This document shows positions 11,060 through 23,272 of a stretch of DNA of 64,000 nt, one piece after another (the first letter of the stretch is position 1; each line of letters opens with the position of its first letter). Source of the stretch: Triplophysa rosa (Eukaryota > Chordata > Actinopteri > Cypriniformes > Nemacheilidae); assembly GCF_024868665.1 (NCBI RefSeq), contig NC_079898.1, positions 1,179,336 through 1,243,335 on the forward strand, read 5' to 3'. Below the pieces are notes generated by a model. It was not told the DNA's origin, ran no database searches, and saw only the letters and a program-made list of their open reading frames with translations. The position numbers and the translations under genes are program-made.

Positions 11060-11822
11060 CAGTTAGACTGGCGGCTGGCTGGGTGTACGCCTGCGAATGC
11101 GCCTTCTCACCCTTGAGTGAGTCAGTGCGCTATTCTAGCCTCCCAGGCATTCCATCCATCACTAAGCTCTTCTCCGGCAGGGAGCCGGGCGGAGCGGCTT
11201 CCTGCCAGGCCTGGTTTCGGTAGAGTTTCCCTAATCAGGTGAACCCCTTAATCTGCGCTGGTGCTCTATACGTAGTGACTCCCCCACTTGAGGTCGTCCC
11301 GTATGATGTTTCCTCAATTTACGGTTCCCCCATTGGTGAACCTGTGACCTCCCCTCAGTGGAACCTCCACAAAGTTGTGCACCCCCACCAGAGTGGGCCG
11401 CATGCCTTCTTCCCATGAGTTCTTCCCAATTGGTGAGACCATGATGGCATCTCCACAGATTCCCCCCCGTGCGGTGGGATGTGGTCTCCTTAGCACGCCT
11501 CTTCTGCAAGAGGAGGTAGCGCTTCCCAGTGTTCCTTACGGTATCGGGCGGCTATCTCGCTATAGAGAACAGAAGGCTTCCGCCCGTACGGCCGATGGTA
11601 AGATCCCTCAGACTTTGTTAGTCCTGATATCTTACCTTTCCCACTGAAAGGTCACGATTCGCGTTAGCACTCACTGGTGACACGCTTACGCCTGTAAGTG
11701 TCGCTCCGCTAGAGTCGGTGACACGGTGGAAGCGCTGTGGCATGTCATATAGGGACCCCATTCTGTCTCGACACAACGTCGAGAGACCGACAGAAAGGGA
11801 ACGTCTCGGTTACGTCTGTCCT

Positions 11823-12763
11823 TCATGCCACAACACTTCGCCGTCTGCTTTAAGAGGAATGATCCTTCAGCTCTGAATACACTATTAAGGTGCATAGATG
11901 AGGTTAAAATATGGCTAGGTCAAAACATTTTAACACTAAATGAAGATAAAACAGGGGTGATTGTTTTCAGCCAGTCTGCTCATTCTCAGGCTTCCAGTCC
12001 TGATCTGGGCTGCATATCAGCCTTTAGATCTTCTCGCACAATTTGGGTGTCCACTTTGATGAGGCGTTAAAATTAGACAAGCAACACTTTTTAAACACTA
12101 CAATGCTAGAGATGGTTGTCCACGCTTTTATCACTTCATGCCTAGACTACTGCAACTCATTGTACTATGGTTTTGCTCAGTCACAAATCATCCGCTTACA
12201 ATTGGTTCAGAATGCTGCTGCGAGATTCATTACAAAAAGCAGAAAATACGACCACATCACCCCTATTCTGAGGGCCCTCCACTGGCTGCCCATTCAATCC
12301 AGAATTGCTTTTAAAATTCTTTTATTGGTCTATAAGTCTTTACGCAACCAAGCCCCTAGTTATCTGTCAGAGCTTCTGCATTTTTACACCCCCACTAGAA
12401 GCCTACGCTCCAGAAATCAGAATCTCCTTTTAGTCCCCAGTCCAGACTGAAATTTAGAGAAGACCGAGCTTTCTCTGTGGCTGGCCCTCTGTTGTGGAAC
12501 AATCTGCCACTCGAGATCAGAGTGGCACCCTCTCTTTTCACTTTTAAATCTCGTTTAAAAACATATTTGTTTGATCTGGCCTACCACTAATCCACTTTTC
12601 TTCCATTTTTTACTATGTATTTTTATTCCTATTACTGTTTTTTCTGTATACTGTTCTGTTTTTCCTCTGGTTTTATTACTGTTCATGTGGTTTTAGATTT
12701 TCATTCTAATGTACAGCACTTTGGTCATTCTTGTGGCTGTTTTAAATGTGCTCTATAAATCTT
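11823..12763 (+). pseudogene. LINE RT C-terminal region and 3' end
   Basis: It reads LKRNDPSALNTLLRCIDEVK, LTLNEDKTGVIVF, ...SCLDYCNSLYYG, LQLVQNAAARFITKS and ILRALHWLPIQSRIAFKIL, the thumb and connection region of a Rex1/CR1-type LINE reverse transcriptase. The tail ends GTACAGCACTTTGGTC...AAATGTGCTCTATAAAT, a usual end for this group. A block is deleted near 12070 (KLDKQ joined to HFLNT) and several frame changes are present. The catalytic palm is absent. This is probably the 3' part of the LINE seen at 6551-7901, split by DIRS copy 1. Confidence 0.75.
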
Positions 12764-13975
12764 ACCTCTCAGGTAGGTCATTTATAGTATCCTGGAGAGG
12801 TGAGGTCTCTGAGTCCAAACATCTCAATACAGGGGTGCCTCAGGACTCAGTGCTTGGACTGATGCTCTTTTCTGTATACATGACATCCCTAGGCTCTGTC
12901 ATTCGGAAACATGGCTTTTCCTATCACTGCTACGCGACTGATACACAACTCCACTTGTCATTTCAGAATGACGATCCAACTGTTTCTGCATGCATTTTCA
13001 GCATGCCTGAGTGACATTTCACTCTGGGTGAAGGACCATCACCTGCAGCTGAACCTCGCAAAAACAGAACTGCTTGTAATCCCGGCCGACCCAAGGATTC
13101 ATCACAACCTCTCCATTCAACTGGGCTCATCAACCATCACACGTTCCAGAACTCACAGAAACCTGGGAGTGGTAATCGATGATCAGCTTAACTTCATGGA
13201 TCATGTTGCCAGCACCACCCAGTCCTGCAGATTCATCCTCTACAATATTAGGAAAATTAGACCTTTCCTGTCTGAGCATGCTATGCAAGTCCTAGTACAT
13301 GCTCTTGTTCTGTCCAGACTGGACTATTGCAATGCTCTACTGGCTGGACTCCCAGCTTGCAAAACCAAACCTCTACAGATGATCCAGAATGCAGCGGCAA
13401 GAGTGCTCTTCAATGAGCCGAAGAGAGCACACGTCACTCCTCTCTTCATTGGCTCCCTATAGTCGCTCGCATCAAATTCAAAGCTCTGCTCTTGGCCTCC
13501 AAGACCACCATTAGTTCGGCACCCCCATATCTTCACTCGCTAATACAGACTTATGTACCCGCCAGATCCCTACGCTCTGCAAACGAACAACGTCTTGTAG
13601 TGCCATCCCGAAAAGGGAAGAAAAACACTCTCACATACCTTCTTTGGATCGGTCCCCATTTGTGGAGGGATCTGCACACTGCTACAAGATTAGGGTTAGG
13701 GATTCTGTAGCCATCTTTAAGAACCGTCTGAAAACACATCTCTTCCGTCAACACCTGACTGATCAGTTCTGACTTCTATCTCTTTTCTACTCTTTATCCA
13801 TAAAAAAATTAGCTTTGTATACTGTGGTAGGCTATATGAGACCAGTTTTACTGCGCTTATGCTTTTTGTTGTCCTTATGTTGTTCGAATTGCTTCCATTG
13901 TTCACCTCATTTGTAAGTCGCTTTGGATAAAAGCGTCTGCTAAATGACTGAATGTAAATGTGATGTAAATGTAAA
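12764..13975 (+). pseudogene. 5'-truncated L2-type LINE, RT C-terminal half
   Basis: The open frames start inside the RT at SYLSGRSFIVSWRGEVSES, then TGVPQDSVLGLMLFSVYMTS. The active-site motif reads YATDTQLHLSF; the family has YADD, so one catalytic Asp is replaced. Further blocks are LQLNLAKTELLVIPADP, LVLSRLDYCNALLAG and MIQNAAARVLFNEPKRAHVT. The 3' tail CGCTTTGGATAAAAGCGTCT GCTAAATGACT is the hallmark L2 end in fish. Abrupt 5' truncation fits target-primed reverse transcription. It directly abuts the preceding LINE end, so L2 landed at or beside it. Confidence 0.85.
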
Positions 13976-14380
13976 GTGTTTGTTTGATATATACCCATGA
14001 ATAGTATTCCAACCTGAAAACATTCAAATGTGATAGCAAAAACACTCATTTATGTGCCCCTGTCTGTCTCTCCAAAAGCACTGATATTCCCTCACTTGCA
14101 CACAAGCAAGTGCAATACTTTAAAGCTTAAAAGAGGACCAAGTATGTGTCTTGTCGCTCTCTTTCTGGAAACACAACTCCTTAACTTGCCACTCCGTCAG
14201 AACCTTTAAACCTTCTGTTTGTTTGAGCAATAACGCCACGGCAGTAGTTGGTGGTAAAGCTCCGTAGTCCAATGTGCATGCACACAACCACGTGTTAACA
14301 CGTAATTTATGGGTTAACGCGTAATAAGTGTTAACTCTTATCTATACGTTAACGCCTTATTTGCGTGTTAATGCATAATG
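13976..14380. other. Intergenic with GTTAAC/CGTAAT-rich stretch
   Basis: No gene is seen. From about 14290 to 14377 the motifs GTTAACACGTAAT, GTTAACGCGTAAT and relatives recur irregularly five or six times. The same CGTGTTAA motif appears just past 14870, on the other side of the MITE, which implies that the MITE interrupted an older repeat. Confidence 0.4.
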
Positions 14381-14862
14381 GTGGATTCACACGGTACGCG
14401 GCAGTCGCGTTTGTCCAGTTCATTTTCAAAGGGAATCATGCAGCAAAACGCGGGCTGCTTCGTTGGCGGAGGCAGTGCGCAAGTAGTGCTCGTGCATCCA
14501 AAATCCCACAACTTCCACGGGCATGGCTCTTTGCGGCATGCACAGCTGAAGATAAAAATATTTTATCTTTTTGTGAATGGCAGCGTCAGCCACGTCGGCT
14601 TAAACTGCATTCAGATTATAAGCGACTTTGTCTCTGCAAGTCGCCAGAGGGCATTCCCACTAGTGGTTGCCTGAGTGACAACATCCACTGATCACTTTAG
14701 CTCTACCATCTTCCTATTGGCTGTCCACTGATCACGTTAGCTCCACCATCTTCCTATTCCTATTCTATTCCTAAATCGCCAGCTCTCCATTGAAATGAAT
14801 GGGATCATGTCGCTTGTAATGTGAACGAGGCTGCCACGCGGCAATTCCACCACTCGTGTGAA
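14380..14862. repeat. MITE with TGGATTCACACG ends
   Basis: The left end TGGTGGATTCACACG and the right end CGTGTGAATCCA are inverted. GCATAAT occurs directly outside both ends, a likely 7-8 bp target duplication, which fits a hAT-type insertion. Open frames inside have no recognised domain. Confidence 0.55.
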
Positions 14863-14939
14863 TCCAGCATAATACGTGTTAAAGGGAACCTGGTGTATAG
14901 AGAGATGTATGGCTTAATGCTTTGTAATAGCCTTACACT

Positions 14940-16152
14940 CAGTGGCAGATTAACCATATGGGCAATTGGGCGAGTGCCCAGGGGCACCAAGACTTTAGGG
15001 ACACCAAATAAACCCGCAATACAAAATATTTTTTTTAATAAATGTACATAAGCACTTGTTAAGACTTAAGTCACGCATCTGCGCTAAATAGGCGTGGCAC
15101 CATGTGCGGGAATACCCCCACTTCAGATAAAAATGGTTCTGTCCTCCGCACTTTTTCGACACACCTCCGCCAACATTCCCGCCCATTTTATCTGGTTAGT
15201 TACATAGATTTGAGTGAATTAACATTCAGCCAATCACAAGTGAGTGTTATGAGGCGAGTTGTCTTTCGTATAAACTTTAATCTTCAAACAGATGGAAGCG
15301 GGAACGATGCAGAGCGCATTGTTGTAGCGGCGACTAAAAATGCGGGGATTAGCACTGATTAATAAAGGTATATATACATGGCATGCGTCAGAAATAAGAT
15401 GTTATAATGCCGATAATGTATATATGCTAATAGTACGTGGAGGTAAGGCCACTATTGAAGGTCCAAACCTGGGTTGTAAAGTGAAAGTGAAGATCGGTGT
15501 CATCACTATAGCAATCAATTCATATGTGTCCTTTTTAGTGGAGTACACTTTTATCGCAGTACTTGTGTGATCGTTTAGTACGAAGAATATACACACACTG
15601 TGCTTAAAAAGAGCGTTTGAATAGCTTAAAATAGTAACAATAACGTTTCATGTTATTTTTATGAATAACCTTGCTATACATTGTAATCTGGTGAATGCCA
15701 CTTTGGTGAATTAAAGTCCCAATGTCCTGAAAATCTGTACATTGTTCCATTGTCCCCCTAATGTGAATACATACATGCAAACTATAGTGTGTGTGTGTGT
15801 CCCTGTACCCCCACTTTGTGGCACGCACAACATTTACACCTGTTAAAAAAATGTTAGTAATTTTTTTTCACTACATCAAAACCTGAACAGAAAGCAGGTG
15901 CCCCTTAACTACAGTAGGCCTAATTGTTAAAAATACTTAATGGAAAAGAGTTATTTTTTGTGTTCTATTCTACAAAAGTGTCATGTTAATGTGTAATTCT
16001 TGTAAATAGTATATTGTAAATTGCTGAGTTTCATTCTTATAAAATCTTTTAATACATAAATCTTTTAATGAGTGGATTCTTGCGTGTCGGTTGATGGGGG
16101 GCACCTCTGGGGCTGTTGCCCAGGGGCACCATGAGGTCTTAATACGCCTCTG
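14940..16152. mobile_element. hAT-type non-autonomous element with perfect 8-bp duplication
   Basis: It starts CAGTGGCAGATTAACC and ends TTAATACGCCTCTG, which are imperfect inverted ends. A second inverted block (GCCCAGGGGCACC) sits near both ends. The 8-bp sequence CTTACACT flanks it exactly on both sides (14932-14939 and 16153-16160). No transposase is seen in the 1.2 kb, so it needs a transposase in trans. The perfect duplication suggests fairly recent movement. Confidence 0.85.
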
Positions 16153-16369
16153 CTTACACTATTAGCATTTGTCGTTAGAAACACATCAAATATTTTCAGT
16201 TCTTAAAAAAATTCTAAATGTAATACTCATTTTAACCTAAGGAGGCCACCATGTTCTTTTTCTATGATGTAAACTGGTTGCATGCACAGCTAGGCAGCCA
16301 AACTAAACACAGACACACTAATGAGTTCTTCAGTAAATATAAGGTTCTGTAGGATAATATATTGTGTGT

Positions 16370-16580
16370 GTAACAATGTTCACAGCAAGGAAGAAGGAGG
16401 AGGGAACCGGCAAACGTTGAACAACAAAACTTTAATAAAATAAACAAACAACAAAACGAAAGTAAAATGCCGGCAGCTCCCTCACGGTCGACTGCCGGTC
16501 ACACATAATAAAACATAATGTAAAGTCCAGGCCTGGTTCTCTCTCGTCCTTTACTGTTGTCGCTCCTCCTTTTATATAAT
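16370..16580 (-). repeat. LTR-like fragment, minus strand
   Basis: On the minus strand the sequence shows an A-rich polyadenylation region (TTTATTAAAGTTTTGTTG) and an end near CATTGTTACA, typical of the 3' part of fish Gypsy-type LTRs. The other boundary is unclear near 16580, where a GAAAGAAAGA tract begins. No internal coding region is present. Confidence 0.45.
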
Positions 16581-17278
16581 GCTAAAAGAAGAAAGAAAGA
16601 AAATAAAGATGCTATTTGGTGTATTTTCCTACATTTTAATATTGTTTGTCAGAAACAACACAAACATGCATATTAATAACCAAAATCATTTCGAATTTAT
16701 CATATACACGATGTTTTAGCCATTACACAATGCATTTTATCCAGATTTTGACTTTTTGATGTTGATTTATCAACATCAGTAGCCTAACGTTATTGTCTTC
16801 TCTCCCTCGGTCATTAGCTGACGGGGGTTAATATTCACGTGTGCTCTAATACAGAATAAATAACCAAACCGCAAGCATTATTATTGTGTTTATCAGTATA
16901 TTCTCATAATGTATAAAGTATACTATTATGGTGGATGCTGATGTCTTAAATAGTCCTAAATGTCTCAAAGGCGGTAGTTTAAAGCTATGATTTAATGCAC
17001 GCTCACCTTGAACAGACGTCTAATACTGAACGCATTCTTCTTTTATGGCTGGCAGGCTGGCTTGTGTCAAGAGGACATACTGCCACCTACTGTCCCTGTG
17101 TGTTTGTATATCTGATCTTATGTTTTACGTGTCATATTTTACTGTTATAGATGGAAAACGTGTGTGCTTCGCTGTTGCGAAAGAGAACAGGTTCAGGTCG
17201 CAACCATTTGACATCACGGATTATGACGCAAAAATGGCGTCCTCCAAGTAAAAATATTTTTTCAAAGTTATGAATACT
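16581..17278. other. cfap36 upstream intergenic sequence
   Basis: AT-rich with no recognised repeat end. A 68-codon open frame at 17045-17251 has no family features. Confidence 0.35.
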
Positions 17279-17429
17279 GTGACAGTTACACTGTTTTTTT
17301 ATTTCACAATTATAAAGTCAATGCCATTGTTCATATATTAAGCCATACATCGCTCTATACCCAGGGATCCTTTTAACGCGTTAGTTTCGCACGTTTTGTA
17401 CCTGTTGGCCTTCCATACAAGAGTGTTTA

Positions 17430-17480
17430 CGTAAACTGTGACGCCGGTTGCGACGTCACCTGTTGCTATGGTTGCAGATT
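17430..17480 (+). promoter_or_regulatory. cfap36: Candidate cfap36 promoter: CRE-like and X-box-like motifs
   Basis: CGACGTCACC (CRE-like core GACGTCA) at about 17450, then GTTGCTATGGTTGC at about 17462, which resembles an imperfect RFX X-box palindrome. They lie about 180-200 bp upstream of the cfap36 ATG. RFX factors commonly drive ciliary genes. The match has about three deviations from consensus, so this is a suggestion only. Confidence 0.3.
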
Positions 17481-17650
17481 TTGTTGAACACATCCGGGGT
17501 GGCCCCAATTTCCCAGATAGTGTTTGTTTATCGCAGTTCTCTCTCCAGGAGTGGAAAGCCAATACATTCACACAGCATCTAATAGTATCTACATAAACGA
17601 AGCTTTGTGTACAGTTATGTGATGTCTATGTAATACTGTGAGGTGACATC

Positions 17651-17753
17651 ATGGCGGATGATCATGAGTGGGTGCTTGAAAGCATCGCAGGATATCTGAG
17701 CAGCCCGGACTGGATTATTCCCGTCACGAACTTCACGGAGAACAATTGCTCAG
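17651..17753 (+). CDS. cfap36: cfap36 exon 1 (start, BART domain)
   Basis: CFAP36 (CCDC104/BARTL1) is a ciliary protein whose N-terminal BART domain binds GTP-loaded ARL3, a small GTPase controlling delivery of lipidated cargo to cilia. The ATG sits in ATCATGG, a good initiation context. The exon reads MADDHEWVLESIAGYL then SSPDWIIPVTNFTENN. The leading helix with Leu/Ile spacing (WVLESIAGYL) is the family's ARL-binding motif, and PDW is conserved. The exon ends in phase 1 at CAG|GTAATA. Nine exons (17651-56870) join in phase to 303 codons; vertebrate proteins are about 340, so about 40 C-terminal residues are missing beyond 56870. pnpt1 lies upstream on the same strand. Confidence 0.93.
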
Positions 17754-18332
17754 GTAATATAAAAACTAGTGACCGAACTCTTTGGTAATATAAACAGAAG
17801 CGACCTCAGGACCACGCACTATAATCACAAAAGAATTCAACCAGATACAGGCATTACAATCGTCATCATAACAGCATGGCGCCTGTTATCACCTAAAATA
17901 TAACATCTGTAACATTAAAGGATTTTAATGTTCTAAAATCAAGTTTGCGAAGCCTCCAGTTTGCAGCTAAAATGAGGCATGTCAATTTGCAAGTGATAAT
18001 TTTGCATTGATCGGCACTGACAACAATATAAATGTACACATTATGACTTTTTATGTATGTGTCTTGTGTGCATTTATTGGTCCAAAGCAAACTTGATCAT
18101 TCTTTTTTTCTGAAGAAAGAAACTGTTAAATGATGAAGAGAATATCTTAAATGTCATGGTAGATTTTTTACTATATAGGGCTACACTATTTTGTAGACAG
18201 GGTCAAATTTTAATTTCTTTCAGATTTGGGACCAAATTCCAGGGCCTGAAAGATGACAATAAAGCCGTCCGAGATTGGAAGATCTATAAGTAGAATCTGT
18301 TGACTTCAGCAATCCTTATTGCGTTGTATCCC

Positions 18333-18575
18333 TGATAGCACACGTACATCTGGCAGACGACTATTTGACGTCTGCATTTACATCTGCAAGACATTTTTTT
18401 TCTTGTTTGCTCATGTGGAAGACGTCTCTGTGACGTCTGCTATCAGATGTTTATGATTAGAATGGATGTAAAACAGCTCTTTCTAAGATGTTTAGCAGAT
18501 GTTTTTACACAGCAGATGTTTTCCAGATCTCCAGATCTTTAGCACACATCTTACAGACCTACCTGTCCCAGCTGG
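18333..18575. repeat. CAGACGTCT-rich dispersed repeat, copy 1
   Basis: It starts GATAGCACACGTACATCTGG and ends near CCAGCTGGG. It shares long blocks (TTTCTAAGATGTTTAGCAGA, GATGTTTTCCAGATC) with 33402-33668. Both copies are in cfap36 introns and in the same orientation. It is a short non-coding interspersed repeat of unnamed family. Confidence 0.65.
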
Positions 18576-19285
<710 letters not shown>

Positions 19286-19904
19286 TAAAAAACTTTCCCT
19301 GCCATTGTCATTTATAAGACAATGCTTTTTCGCCATTGACAGAAATTTTGGGAAACATACAGTAGGTAGTCAACCAGAATGCCTACTACCACCGCGTTGA
19401 GTGCCACCGATAAAAAGGCCCTGCAGTTAAAAAACATTTACATGTGAAACTAGTTCGCAAAATTTCTGCCAGGAGGTGCAAAGGGAGAGTTTGCGATAAA
19501 TTCCTTATTACATGACAGGAGACAACACATTAAAAATCAAAACAAGAGTTATACACGTTTATAATATAACGTCCCGTAAGCGAGGATAAGAGCGGTTATA
19601 ATTATAGTATCTTTGTTTAAGGCTGTTGTTAGCCACAGACGCGCTGTACAGACTGAAGAAGACCTTTGTTAAGACCACGGACCCATGTTGAGCAGTTCTT
19701 TGATCGATGGATGCACTTTGTGGAGCTTCAAAAAATTGCCCCCCATTCACTCCCATTCTACCGCTTGGAAGTAAATGTATACGTGGTATTATAACTACGA
19801 TTGCATTATTCTTCAAGAAGAAAGTAATATTCAATGAGGATGCCTTGAGGGTGAGTAAAACATGGGGAAATTTAGTTTTGCCTCTGAAATATCCCTTTAC
19901 TGAA

Positions 19905-20440
19905 ACTAAGGTCTGACTCCAGAATCACACCAAGATTCTTGACTTGATTTTTAGTTGTTTTACCCCTAGAGTCAAGGCATGCATTCATCTTGAGAACTTC
20001 ATCTTTGTTTCCAAATGCAATGACTTCAGTTTTCAACTTGTTTAACTGAAGAAAGTTTTGGCACATCCAACTGTTAATTTCATCAAAGCATTGGCAGAGG
20101 GAGTCAATGGGGCTGTAGTCATTTGGCGATAAGGCTAGGTAAATCTTGGTGTCATATGCATAGCTGTGGTATGCAATTTGTTTTTTTTCATTATTAGACT
20201 CAGTGGGAGCATATACAGGCCGAACAAGAGTGGCGCAAGAATTGAGCCTTGTGGGACTCCTCATGTCATTGACGTCTACTTGGACTACTGCTCTCCTATA
20301 CTCACATAATTACCTCTCCCATCTAAGTATGACCGGAACCATTTGAGGACCCAGAAAGACTGACCTAGTTTTCTAGTCTCTCTAGAAGTATGTTATGATC
20401 GATAGTGTCAAATGCAGCATTGATATTTTGCCACAGTAAA
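19905..20440 (-). pseudogene. Rex1-like LINE RT fragment, minus strand
   Basis: The minus strand reads AYDTKIYLALSPNDYSPIDS, FLQLNKLKTEVIAFGNKDEV and KNQVKNLGVILESDLSFS, the RT palm/thumb region of Rex1/Babar-type LINEs. The active-site block reads SYAYDTK where YADDTQ is expected, so it is inactive. Upstream (to 20440) the frame continues with blocks equivalent to IDHNILL and LSQS(F)WVLKWF but is frameshifted. Both ends are truncated. It lies antisense in cfap36 intron 2. Confidence 0.75.
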
Positions 20441-21425
20441 TATCAAATATTACTTACAGTAAATATCACTTTATGAGCACTGTCACTGTGCTGTGATGCG
20501 GTCGGAATTTAAAAAAGTCTTAAAAGCCATTTTCCAAGGTATTAAATTGTGTATAATATCCTCATATTTGTCCAAAGAGGTCATATGCTAAAGTTTGCCT
20601 AAATTTAATCATTGCGTAGGCGAGTAGTGGGCGGTCCATTTACACCCATTTGTTAAACAACATGGTTGACTAATGGGGAAATGCAAGTTTTCGTGCAAAT
20701 AGTTGTAGGATAAGGAGTTGGATCCATGGCTGATGGTCGTCTCTGGGGATAACTGTGAGGTGTACTGCTCTGTGTGTCTGAAGGTGATTAGCGTAGCTTC
20801 GATGGTTATCAACACTGTATGGTCCCACATGCTAAGTGCTAGCCACAAAGCTGGATTCTCTTTCTGATAAACCTTGCATTGGGTTAGTCACTCAATTAAT
20901 TCTCTTGTGCTTCTTTCCCACTCATCTGAATTATGTTGCATTAATGAGGAGTTATCACAAACTAAGACTGTTTAGTTATGCTATCTTACAATCAGTATAT
21001 AGTAAATGTAAGTTAAGGTGTCGCCAATGTAACTGGTTAAAACTTGAAGTGGCGATGAGGTCTTAAAAGTATTAAATTTAGCTCCATGATTCCTGTATAT
21101 ACCCTGAACAATGTGGAAAGAATATTTAACACAGAAGATAAATAAATATATGTGTAGTGTATTTCGGGGAAACTACAGTATGAGTGTAACCACAGTAACA
21201 TACGTATAATCAATGGTGATTAACCATGAACTATTTTATACACTTTACCTGATGCAGCAGAATTAATAATAGCGACAGACTAAATGTACTCGTCCAGCGA
21301 GTGATCAGCAGATCGTATATTAACTCTAAGAAATATTACTTTCCTGGCCTTGGAAAAACAATATTCTTACTGTAGTACAGTACCACTTCAGAAATCTTAA
21401 CGAAATCCAGCAGTTTAAGTGACAT
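20441..21425. other. cfap36 intron 2, unassigned
   Basis: No gene, RNA gene or clear transposon terminus is recognised. Confidence 0.35.
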
Positions 21426-22140
21426 TGATATGTGATAAGTAAACAGAGAAACGATTCGAGCGTGGATACAAATGCGGTTTTATTTACTACACTAAAGGGG
21501 AAATAAAACCAACTAACTAACAAAGACCAAACACTAACAAACAAACATAAAACGTAAAAGCAGTAAAGAATGAAAGAAATAGACAAAGCAAAGAGTGGCA
21601 GTATTAAATCAGCTATTCGCATCTGCATAAACCATCAAGGACAATCTTCTTATTTAAAAGGGGAAAAGCTTAAGCACAGCTATTTAGAAATAGATCAGAT
21701 ACTTGCATTGGCTTCCTGGTTGTGCTGGGACAAGTTCTGGTGCGCGTGCAAAAAGGTTTCAGAGTCCTGATGAGTTCAAAGTGAGCGAGTGAGTTCCTTC
21801 GGATTCTTTCTTAGAGCCGGATTGGCTGACGAAGGTAGAACGAATTTAGCCGAAGCAAACTGCCGGAAGAAGCTGTCTCCGAGGAGAGAGACAGGTCTCG
21901 AGAGGGTGTACGAACATGAGCGAGCGAACATGAGCGAACACGAGCGAACACAAGCGAGCGCGAACACACAAGCGAGCGCTGTTTCCTTCTTGCACAGATG
22001 TTTTAACACCGGGGGTGTCACGCCCCTCCAAGGTGGGCGATCCAATCTGATGAGATAGTTTTGGGCGCGAAAACATGTTTCTTTTTCCGGCACACTAGCT
22101 CATTTACATTTATGGTCGCCTGGGAGTTTGGAGCAGGAAT
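21426..22140. repeat. Unclassified repeat-like block with GCGAACA tandem motif
   Basis: An A-rich stretch (about 21470-21560) is followed by GC-richer sequence. At 21908-21985 the motif GAGCGAACA/CAAGCGAGCG is repeated about eight times irregularly. This could be an LTR or an old element in reverse orientation, but no defining ends were found. Confidence 0.3.
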
Positions 22141-23214
22141 AGACTTAGAATAAAATAAAATGAGTATGGTATAAAATACATTACTGGGCTATACACCATA
22201 TTCTAAGAAATGAACATTTAGATATGACCCATGAAAGGGTTATAATCACATTGACCTGTAGTTTGTACAAGAATGTAAATATAAACAGAATACCTCTAAG
22301 CACATATGCCTTTGAGGTTATAGGTGAAGGAGAATAACATGGGGACAAGCATACAATGTGGAGATACATGTATAGTATATTCACTTTAAACCAGTATTTT
22401 GTGGCTAAGGAAAGAGACATTCTTTTGGAAGAATTTAAGGCTCTCAGTCCCTGGGGGCCACATGGCTTTTCTCACTTTGGTGAACAGCCCTGTCCTCCCC
22501 CAAGAACCTCCTTTGAAGTCCAGGGGAGAGTATTGCAATCTGTCCTGGTCAGTGATGAATGTTTTGAGATAGGGCAGTTGGACCAGACTCGTTGGTGCCT
22601 GTTAGAAGCTCTGGTGAGAGGTTACTGTGTTTTACGATCTTACGATCCCAGATGGTAAACTTTGATCCGACCAGACCCTACATATGTATACTTAAATATC
22701 AAGAGAACAGCTGTATAACAATCAGAGACTTACACTTTACTGCAGTGGCTTTTGTCAATGCAGCGCGTCAAAACTAAATCACAACGTGCGCTTCATTGAT
22801 TTAACCTCGAGTAGATGCAGACGCATGTTGAATTAGCGATTTACAGCATTAACAACAACAACAGCTTTAAACAGCGGTTCAAGTGCAGAAATACATAAGA
22901 AGCTCAATTTAAAGCTCAATTTTAAGGCAATTAAACTCTTTCTGATTCTGATTTCTGATTTACACGCAGCTCATCAGAAGAGAGAGAGTGGGAGACTCGC
23001 AAGCGTCTGTCTGCTCCCGCTCTGTGTTTGAGCTGCCTGTCACGTGCTACATTGACAGTGATATATAAACGATCATTCATACAACTATAGTAAAATTTCA
23101 CATAGGCTATATGAGATGTATTCCGTATATTTATCTATCATAAATTAAACATTTGAAATTGTATTTAAAACACGAAATGTAAATTGATGTAAAGTTTTTA
23201 ATTTTCAGTCGTGT
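22141..23214. other. cfap36 intron 2, unassigned
   Basis: The 100-codon frame at 22356-22658 has no recognised domain. No transposon ends are seen. Confidence 0.3.
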
Positions 23215-23272
23215 CACGTACCACCAGGGGTCTCTTCAAGTACCACAGTTTGAGAACCACTGATCTATGTGA
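23215..23272. repeat. hAT (Charlie-like) terminal fragment
   Basis: CCACAGTTTGAGAACCACTG matches the reversed CAGTGGTTCTCAAACTG type of terminus seen in hAT-Charlie elements. The partner end was not found. Confidence 0.4.

Larger units (their letters stand above)
7902..11802 (+). mobile_element. DIRS-type tyrosine-recombinase retrotransposon, copy 1
   Basis: It begins GTTCCCTTTCTGTCGGTC and ends with the complement (GACCGACAGAAAGGGAAC), so it has inverted termini as in DIRS elements rather than LTRs. In order it holds a promoter region, a broken gag-like gene (8187-9646) and a tyrosine recombinase (about 10085-11059). The reverse transcriptase and RNase H regions, present in copies 2 and 3 between gag and recombinase, are missing at about 9990-10085. 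It is inserted in a CR1-like LINE, whose parts flank it, and is on the same strand as pnpt1 and cfap36. Confidence 0.85.

Noticed and set aside
17045..17251. Small gene upstream of cfap36
   Set aside because: 68 codons with no family features; most likely chance open frame.
22356..22658. 100-codon open frame in cfap36 intron 2
   Set aside because: No motifs recognised and no flanking splice sites in a compatible phase.
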